Source of the DNA: JBASEY01 sp049652745
GTDB lineage: Bacteria; CSSED10-310
DNA: 64,000 nucleotides
Assembly (NCBI GenBank): GCA_049652745.1
Contig: JBASEY010000029.1
Span: 310,001-374,000, forward strand
Direction of reading: 5' to 3'
Shown here: one piece after another, positions 58,322 through 64,000 of the stretch
How the letters are laid out: each line of letters starts with the position of its first letter
Position numbering within the stretch: the first letter of the stretch is position 1
Position numbers and translations under genes: made by a program
The notes under the pieces: generated by a model
The model's input: the letters and a program-made list of their open reading frames with translations, nothing else
What the model was told of the DNA's origin: nothing
Databases searched by the model: none

Positions 58322-60731
58322 TAAAAAAAACTGGATATCGCTACTTATCCTGACAGCTCTTACCGGCCTGTTTTTTTATCACGCTTTTGAATCAAACAAG
58401 CTTTTTTTCTACCTTGACCACGGATTTCAAAACGTTCCGTTCCGTTACTATGCATTCAGTAAAATCAGAAATGGGCAAATGCCTCTATGGTGCCCTTTTT
58501 CTGCAGCAGGTTTTCCTTTATTTGCTGAGGGACAAAGCGGTTCCTCATATCTGCCGGTTTGGCCGTTTTTTACTCTTTTATCGTTTCCACGGGCTTATAA
58601 TATTTCACTTGTTTTCCACGTATTGTGGATGAGTATCGGTTTTTATGTCCTATTCAGAAGATATGGGTATGTATCGGCGGCTGCCTTGTCCGGTGCAGTC
58701 TGCTGTACCTTTTCCGGTTATATCATTCGCAAATTGATGTTTGTGAATTACATTCAGGCTTTGAGCTGGGTTCCATGGCTATTGGCTGTTATTACTTTTC
58801 AAAAGAGTTATGAGAAAGTCAATCTGGTAAAAACCGCTGCGCTCGATATCGTGATATTGGCTCTGATTTGTTTCGCCGGGCATCCTCAGGTAATTGTGCT
58901 TGCCGTCGCTTTGTTTTGGCTTTATGGCCTATTTGGTCTGGCTTGTATTTCTTACAGGCAGAAAATCGTGTTATTGATGGTAATTACATTGGCTGGTTTT
59001 ATTATGGGAGCTTGGCAATTGTTACCGACTGCAGAACTCATGTTCCAGTCATCTAGAAGCGTCGATCAGGCGCCCGGCATGTTTTTAGCGCAAATGCCTT
59101 TGCCGCCGGCCTATATTCCTAACTTGGCATTGAATGACCCTTTCGGCAATGCGGCAGTTGGAACGTTCGATATTACCAGATGGCCTGCTTATGAATGGGA
59201 ATTGAACATTTTTATCGGTCTGACAGCCCTGGCATTGGCCTTGTCCACCTCGTGGAAATCACGGCAAACTCGTTTTTTTGGTATCTGCGTCATTACCGGT
59301 CTGTTCTTGTCGTTAGGACCATACAGTTTAAGCAGCGATATATTGAGCCTGCTGCCTTTCTCCAATCTATTGAGAGCTCCGGCAAGATGGGCGTTTATGA
59401 TGATTGTTGGATTTTCGGGCTTGTTGGCGCATACAGTGAACGAGTTGACGTCAGAAAATAAAAAAGAAACCTGTCGACGTTTCTTTACCAGGAGCCTACC
59501 AGGCTTGTTGATTTTCCTTTTCGCCGGATGGATGATTCTTCGCCGTAATTATGTTTGGAATACAAACCTTCAACTTCAAAATGCCTGGCTTGGGGCGTTG
59601 GTTTTCCTTTTACTGACCACTGTTCTGATCACTGTTGTTCGAGTCGTTAAATATAAACAAGCGGCTTATCTGGTTCCGTTGCTTGTGTTCGCAGAGCTTT
59701 TTTGGGCGCATTCCGCCTACCCTTCAACAGGTGATAAAAGCCTGCTGTTTGGCGAGCCGGAGGGGATGGCATCAATTACCGATCGGCATTCGCGTATCTT
59801 GTCATTGTATCATTCCAGCTCTTTATATATCCCTGAAGACTGGCATGGCGGTTGGATTAAAAAAGGTCATGGTGATTATGGCAAGTTGAAAGATGTGTTT
59901 CCAATGTATTCGGGTTTGATACACAATTTGAAATTACTGACATTTGATGAGTGGAGTCCTCTGCATTACTCGGGTTATACCGTCTGGGTGCAGAATGCCG
60001 GTCAACTCGAGCATCATATAAAAAAATATTTCAATATCAGATATGTGTGTTCGCCTGTTACCGGCAGGTTATTTAGGGGCAAGACGTTATCCGCAAAGGA
60101 TAATTGGGTGATCGATGAGATTCCTGAGCCTGAAAGGGGAAAGGCCGTTGATTTCAGAATACCTGTAGGTACTGATGAGGACGATATAAGCATTTTAAAG
60201 CTCATTGCGAACCGCGCATTGAGTTCTCGTGAGGTGCTGATAAAGGGGTTTGTTAATCCTGCCCACTATGGCAGTTGGCAGTTGGATGGAGCGATCTCTG
60301 TCGATCATCAGACGGAACACACGAAAGATATCATTGTCCAGATGAATGCTCCCGGCTGCCTGGTTATTTCCGAGGCATTTGATCCGGGATGGAAGGCATT
60401 TATTGATAATGAGCCTACCCGGGTGTTACGAGGAGATCTCTTGTTTCAGACACTGTTATTGCCGGCGGGATCCCATCGTTTGAAATTGGTCTATGAACCA
60501 GTATCGTACCGATTGGGCTTGTTTCTATCGTTATTGGCGCTGCTGTTTTTAGCTTTCATTCTATCCGGCAAATACCGACTGAATTATTATCTTGAAGAAA
60601 GCACATCTGAGGATCAACCCGTTCTGAATGGTCTTTACTTATGGTCGGCCATCGTCGTGATTTTGTTGGTTGCAGGATATTTTTTACATAACACTGTTTG
60701 GAATGACTCATTGTCAAATTGGTTTTTATGA
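58311..60731 (+). CDS. YfhO-like large membrane protein (GT-C-type)
   Basis: About 806 residues with roughly a dozen membrane segments and a soluble C-terminal domain (about 560-750). MPLWCPFSAAGFPLFAEGQS near the N-terminus is the typical YfhO-like loop (leaving, pick-up region of GT-C proteins); the soluble part ends with LVISEAFDPGWKAFIDNEPT, VLRGDLLFQTLLLPAG and HRLKLVYEPVSYRLG, a stereotyped ending of this family before the last helices. YfhO proteins are linked to glycosylation of wall polymers or proteins in Gram-positives. The start is set at GTG 58311, 11 bases inside the previous gene; an in-frame ATG at 58155 would add a hydrophilic stretch read out of frame from the lipoprotein's low-complexity tail and is less likely. 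Confidence 0.78.
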   Translation: MDADKKNWISLLILTALTGLFFYHAFESNKLFFYLDHGFQNVPFRYYAFSKIRNGQMPLWCPFSAAGFPLFAEGQSGSSYLPVWPFFTLLSFPRAYNISLVFHVLWMSIGFYVLFRRYGYVSAAALSGAVCCTFSGYIIRKLMFVNYIQALSWVPWLLAVITFQKSYEKVNLVKTAALDIVILALICFAGHPQVIVLAVALFWLYGLFGLACISYRQKIVLLMVITLAGFIMGAWQLLPTAELMFQSSRSVDQAPGMFLAQMPLPPAYIPNLALNDPFGNAAVGTFDITRWPAYEWELNIFIGLTALALALSTSWKSRQTRFFGICVITGLFLSLGPYSLSSDILSLLPFSNLLRAPARWAFMMIVGFSGLLAHTVNELTSENKKETCRRFFTRSLPGLLIFLFAGWMILRRNYVWNTNLQLQNAWLGALVFLLLTTVLITVVRVVKYKQAAYLVPLLVFAELFWAHSAYPSTGDKSLLFGEPEGMASITDRHSRILSLYHSSSLYIPEDWHGGWIKKGHGDYGKLKDVFPMYSGLIHNLKLLTFDEWSPLHYSGYTVWVQNAGQLEHHIKKYFNIRYVCSPVTGRLFRGKTLSAKDNWVIDEIPEPERGKAVDFRIPVGTDEDDISILKLIANRALSSREVLIKGFVNPAHYGSWQLDGAISVDHQTEHTKDIIVQMNAPGCLVISEAFDPGWKAFIDNEPTRVLRGDLLFQTLLLPAGSHRLKLVYEPVSYRLGLFLSLLALLFLAFILSGKYRLNYYLEESTSEDQPVLNGLYLWSAIVVILLVAGYFLHNTVWNDSLSNWFL

Positions 60732-60812
60732 GGATAGGCATGATGGGGGGATGTTGAAAAAAGCGTCTTTGGGTGTTACGCTTCACCTGTTAATTTCCTA
60801 GGGGAGTTTACT

Positions 60813-61892
60813 ATGAAAAGAAAATGTAACTATATCCTATTGATCAGTCTCTTCATTTTTTCCGGATGTGTCAATAAAGATAAAGCAATGGCTCGCCGGA
60901 TATGGCAACTGGAAAAAGAGGCTTCGCTTGCTCTTCAGACACAAAATTATTCCCTTGCGGAAAAGAAATTCTTGGCGATTCTGGACCTAAAACCAGATTT
61001 GGAACATGTAAAGAACAATTTGGCAATTTTATATGCCGAATATGTGAATGAACCTGAAAAAGCCATTAAAATTTGGGAAGAGCTTCTGAAGGAAAAACCA
61101 TCGAATGCTGCGTATCATAATAACATTGCTGGTGTTTATTGGCGTGAAGGCGAATTGGACAAGGCTATAGAAACATACCAGAAGTCGACTGAATTTCATA
61201 AATCCTATCATATGCCATACTACAATATGGCACAGATATATATGCAAAAAGAAGACTGGAAGATGGCGGAGAAAATGGCTGAAACCGGCTATGGCTTTGG
61301 TAGCAGTGATTCCCATATGAACAGCGTCTATATACAAACACTACTGCTGAACGGCAAGAGGGAAGAAAGCAAAGCAATTATACATCAAGCAGCAGATGGC
61401 ACTTCGTTGAAAAGATCATTGGATTTGACTTTAGTGCGGATCTGTATCGGAGATAAAAACTATTCAGAAGCAACAGCGTTGCTTGACGACATTCTGGCGA
61501 AAGATCCCTCAAACGAGCTTTATCTGGCTGAGAAAGTCGATTTGTTATCTGCTCAAAATGCTTCTCTTGAAGAAATAGAGAAGGTTTTTTTGCAAATGGA
61601 ATTAAAAGAACAATCGCCCATCGTGACATGGCTGAAAAAACTTATCCAGGCTCGAAAAGAATATGCAGATTCAAATCTTGATAATGCTCTGGCTCTTCTG
61701 GTTGAAATGGGTGAACCGAAAGCGCCGGATTTATCCTACTTTGAAGGTCTGCGCCTGCAACTGATGGCAACTATTTTGCGTGATCAGCACAAGCTTACAG
61801 AAGCAGAAGAACTTATGAAAAAAGCATTTTTTTTAGCGCCCGAAAGAGTGTTACCATCCGATACTATATTTGAAAAAGGGGAGGCGATATGA
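60813..61892 (+). CDS. TPR-repeat lipoprotein
   Basis: A 359-residue lipoprotein (lipobox FSGC near residue 19). Tandem TPR helices follow: EKEASLALQTQNYSLAEKKF, NNLAILYAEYVNEPEKAIKI, HNNIAGVYWREGELDKAIET, YYNMAQIYMQKEDWKMAEKM, and further weaker ones. TPR lipoproteins act as outer-membrane assembly or docking factors, such as PilF for pili. That role is possible here but not shown. AGGGGAG precedes the ATG. The next gene overlaps its stop by ATGA. Confidence 0.85.
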   Translation: MKRKCNYILLISLFIFSGCVNKDKAMARRIWQLEKEASLALQTQNYSLAEKKFLAILDLKPDLEHVKNNLAILYAEYVNEPEKAIKIWEELLKEKPSNAAYHNNIAGVYWREGELDKAIETYQKSTEFHKSYHMPYYNMAQIYMQKEDWKMAEKMAETGYGFGSSDSHMNSVYIQTLLLNGKREESKAIIHQAADGTSLKRSLDLTLVRICIGDKNYSEATALLDDILAKDPSNELYLAEKVDLLSAQNASLEEIEKVFLQMELKEQSPIVTWLKKLIQARKEYADSNLDNALALLVEMGEPKAPDLSYFEGLRLQLMATILRDQHKLTEAEELMKKAFFLAPERVLPSDTIFEKGEAI

Positions 61893-62455
61893 AAATCTTT
61901 ACCAAGACGTTGACATGTTGTTCATTGCTGGTTTTTTGCCTGATATCCGTCGGCTTTGCTGCCGACAAATCGGAAATGGAAGAGATGATGATGCGGCAAC
62001 GTCGATTTAGAGCCAGAGTAGAAGATTATATTTCAGCTCAAAAGTCAGGTAATCTCGAGGATTTGTACGAATTGTTCAGTCCACGGTTTCGAAGCGAGAT
62101 GAGTTTTGATGATTTTCAAAGTTTTCCTGTCGGTACTTCCATTACCCTGATTGGGGTTTTTATTGAAGCGGTAAAAATCGACGGCGATGTAGGAACGGCC
62201 TATACGGCTGAAATGGCATTCAAGTCCGGTTCGCCGTCCCCGTCCTTGACCCGAAGAAAAACACAAAACTGGATTTGGGAAGAGGGTGACTGGTACGTGA
62301 ATCCTGCTTCCCTTCATGGTGATTTTGCACCGGTCATTTGTGGCAATTCGATCAATCCCATCAGGAAAAAGTCCGATTTAGAAAGAATGCCGACTTCTCT
62401 ACCCTGTGGATCGTCAAAGCGAACAGCGAAACCGGATTCAAATTCTGATCTGTAG
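61889..62455 (+). CDS. Secreted small protein of unknown function
   Basis: A 188-residue exported protein (signal peptide about 1-25, VGFAADKS). Residues about 40-150 (EDYISAQKSGNLEDLYELFS, RFRSEMSFDDFQSF, NWIWEEGDWYVNP) suggest an NTF2/SnoaL-like cone, a fold often found in small secreted binding proteins. The tail is basic and Ser-rich without a known motif. It is translationally coupled (ATGA) to the TPR lipoprotein gene. The fold call is tentative. Confidence 0.65.
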   Translation: MKIFTKTLTCCSLLVFCLISVGFAADKSEMEEMMMRQRRFRARVEDYISAQKSGNLEDLYELFSPRFRSEMSFDDFQSFPVGTSITLIGVFIEAVKIDGDVGTAYTAEMAFKSGSPSPSLTRRKTQNWIWEEGDWYVNPASLHGDFAPVICGNSINPIRKKSDLERMPTSLPCGSSKRTAKPDSNSDL

Positions 62456-62616
62456 TAAAATCCTTACCAGACGCCGCACAAAAGGTTCCTACGCCGTTTT
62501 GATTGTCTTGTTGAATAGAATTTGACTAAAAATTAGTATATTTTGGCTTTTAAGAGCCTGTTGAAGTGATTGATAGGGCTCGGCAACGTCTTTACCGTTT
62601 ATGATAAGGAGAGCTT

Positions 62617-63795
62617 ATGGGGTCATTTCATGGTAAACATGCATTACCCACCGAACTGTTTATGAAACTCGCTCGGATACATGCGCCGTCGGGCCACGAA
62701 CGGGAGACAGCGGATTTTTGTAAAGAAATGCTTGAACGCATGGGAGCATGTGTAATCGAAGATGATGCCGGCAAAAAAATTGGGGGGAATGCAGGGAATA
62801 TAATCGCTGTTTTTGAAGGGGAGAATAAAGCGATACCCTCGATTCTTTTAAACGCTCATATGGACACGGTTGAACCGGGCGGTCCTATCGTTCCGATAAT
62901 AAAGGGAACCAGAATTGTCAGTAAAACCGATACGATTTTGGGAGCGGACAACAGAGCCGGATTGGTGATGATTTTGCTGGGATTAGAGGATTTACTCGCA
63001 AAATATAAAGCCATGCCTTGCACAATCGAGGTTGTGCTGACAATCAGTGAAGAAAGCGGACTTCAAGGAGCCTATGGCTTAGATTATGGTCAATTCAAAT
63101 CCAAATATGGGTTTTCACTGGATTCCAGCGGCCTCGGCAGAATCGGAATCGGAGCTCCTTATTATAATGCGGTGACTGTTATCGCTAAAGGACGCTCTTC
63201 TCATGCCGCCGTCAACCCCGATAAGGGCATCAACAGTATTTTGGTCATGTCCGATATTTTGAAAAAGTTCCCCTTCGGCCAGATCGATCCTGAAACAACT
63301 GCAAATGTCGGTACAGTTACCGGCGGTACAGCTCGAAATGTCGTTCCGGATACCTGTGTCACAGAATTGGAAATACGTAGTCATAATTTGAATACGATAG
63401 ATGCGTTGACCGAGGTGTTACGTAATATCTGCGAAAATACCCGTGAAAAATGGCAGGTCAACCTGGGCGAAAAAGTGATTTCATCGATGATCGATGTGCA
63501 GGTACGCCGAGAATTCGATGGGTTTTTGCTGGACTCGGACAGCCCGGTCGTTGCCTGTGCGTCTCAGGCCTTAAAGGCTATTGGACGCGACGTCACGCAA
63601 AGCAGGAATATGGGTGGAAGTGACGCTAATGTCTTTAATGCAAATAATATACAGACCGCGGTTATCGGCACGGGGCAAACGGCGGTTCACAGCCATGATG
63701 AATACATTGAAATCAAGGACTTGAGTGATGGGGTCGCGTTGGTGCCGCGATTGGTCGAAACCTGGATGCAATGGTGGACACAGAAAAAAGCTTGA
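62617..63795 (+). CDS. M20-family metallopeptidase (peptidase T-like)
   Basis: A 392-residue cytoplasmic dimetal peptidase. Metal ligands and catalytic residues can be placed: LNAHMDTVEPG (His and Asp), LGADNRAG (bridging Asp), ISEESGLQGA (general-base and metal Glu), and HSHDEYIEIKDL at the end (metal His). The middle holds a dimerisation domain (VIAKGRSSHAAVNPDKGINS). The pattern is that of PepT-like di/tripeptidases. AAGGAGAG stands four bases before the ATG. With the M29 enzyme it would complete breakdown of imported peptides, in line with secreted C25 peptidases, but it is also common in genomes without them. Confidence 0.9.
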   Translation: MGSFHGKHALPTELFMKLARIHAPSGHERETADFCKEMLERMGACVIEDDAGKKIGGNAGNIIAVFEGENKAIPSILLNAHMDTVEPGGPIVPIIKGTRIVSKTDTILGADNRAGLVMILLGLEDLLAKYKAMPCTIEVVLTISEESGLQGAYGLDYGQFKSKYGFSLDSSGLGRIGIGAPYYNAVTVIAKGRSSHAAVNPDKGINSILVMSDILKKFPFGQIDPETTANVGTVTGGTARNVVPDTCVTELEIRSHNLNTIDALTEVLRNICENTREKWQVNLGEKVISSMIDVQVRREFDGFLLDSDSPVVACASQALKAIGRDVTQSRNMGGSDANVFNANNIQTAVIGTGQTAVHSHDEYIEIKDLSDGVALVPRLVETWMQWWTQKKA

Positions 63796-63820
63796 CAACA
63801 TCCGACTAAGGGTATATATA
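63792..63820 (+). promoter_or_regulatory. Sigma-70-type promoter of dnaK
   Basis: TTGACA at 63792-63797 and TATATA at 63815-63820 with a 17-base spacer, 39 bases before the dnaK ATG. The -35 overlaps the stop codon of the M20 peptidase gene. No CIRCE inverted repeat is seen between promoter and start. Confidence 0.8.
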
Positions 63821-63858
63821 AGTGGTCAGGTCAACTATTCAGGTAAGGAGGACCAATT

Positions 63859-64000
63859 ATGAGCAAAGTAATAGGTATAGATCTTGGAACAACAAATTCA
63901 TGTGTTTCCGTGATGGAAGGCGGCGAGCCGACAATTATTCCGAATGAGGAAGGTAACAGGACAACGCCTTCTGTCATCGGTTTCATCAAAGATGGCAGTA
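63859..64000 (+). CDS. dnaK: DnaK chaperone, N-terminal fragment
   Basis: The first 47 codons of Hsp70, cut by the window edge. IGIDLGTTNSCVSVMEGGEP and IPNEEGNRTTPSVI are the start of the ATPase domain and its first phosphate loop. AAGGAGG lies seven bases before the ATG. No grpE or hrcA is upstream; the preceding gene is a peptidase with no visible terminator. Confidence 0.97.
   Translation, partial: MSKVIGIDLGTTNSCVSVMEGGEPTIIPNEEGNRTTPSVIGFIKDGS

Noticed and set aside
63821..63858. CIRCE operator before dnaK
   Set aside because: No TTAGCACTC/GAGTGCTAA-type inverted repeat is present in the leader.
1..64000. tRNA, rRNA, insertion sequence or prophage genes
   Set aside because: None of the reading frames resembles a transposase, integrase or phage protein, and no cloverleaf or rRNA-like segment was recognised by eye; a covariance-model scan would be needed to exclude small RNAs.

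Overview
The window reads as chromosomal DNA of a free-living, probably diderm (Gram-negative-type) bacterium of moderate GC. It carries lipoproteins with lipobox cysteines, lytic transglycosylases, a sigma-54-type pilin promoter, type II secretion-like parts and a set of housekeeping genes (rlmN, mtaB, purC, nnr, rsmD, coaD, ligA, dnaA, dnaK). Large secreted proteins with long Thr-Pro linkers, cohesin/dockerin modules and C25 (gingipain-type) peptidases recall genomes from uncultured lineages such as Sumerlaeota- or Hydrogenedentota-like groups. That placement is a guess from gene style, not from a marker-gene analysis. No phage, insertion sequence, CRISPR, tRNA or rRNA was recognised.

Layout. 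1-5.6 kb: the tail of an unknown gene, a secreted cohesin-domain protein, then on the minus strand an M29 aminopeptidase, a PAS-PAS-GGDEF-HD-GYP cyclic-di-GMP protein and a B12-type radical SAM protein. 6-16.7 kb: two giant paralogous C25 peptidases, both ending in a dockerin (the second also carries a cohesin), with a membrane glycosyltransferase/TPR gene coupled by ATGA to the first. 16.9-27 kb: three secreted proteins with Thr-Pro linkers that share a C-terminal domain, interrupted by rlmN. 27-34.5 kb: a dolichol-phosphate-mannose-synthase-like GT2, two DUF2723 proteins flanking a sigma-54-promoted type IV pilin-like gene, and a GT39-like protein. 34.5-50.8 kb: mostly housekeeping genes, with a secreted dockerin protein, a cohesin-like lipoprotein, a lytic transglycosylase, a PEGA protein and a PgaB-like glycoside hydrolase. 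50.8-64 kb: an MltD-like transglycosylase, envelope polysaccharide genes, GT-C/YfhO-like membrane proteins, a GspC-like lipoprotein, a TPR lipoprotein, an M20 peptidase and the start of dnaK.

How the parts may work together (inference). One free cohesin protein, one cohesin-like lipoprotein, two dockerin-tagged peptidases (one with its own cohesin) and a dockerin-tagged propeller protein look like parts of a cohesin-dockerin cell-surface complex built around proteolysis rather than cellulose breakdown. M29 and M20 peptidases encoded nearby could finish peptide degradation. Several GT-C enzymes, one translationally coupled to a peptidase gene and two flanking a pilin gene, suggest O-glycosylation of the Thr-rich linkers and/or the pilin. 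A sigma-54 promoter precedes the pilin, and a closely similar element precedes the free cohesin gene and, imperfectly, the second peptidase gene. This hints at joint control of the surface machinery.
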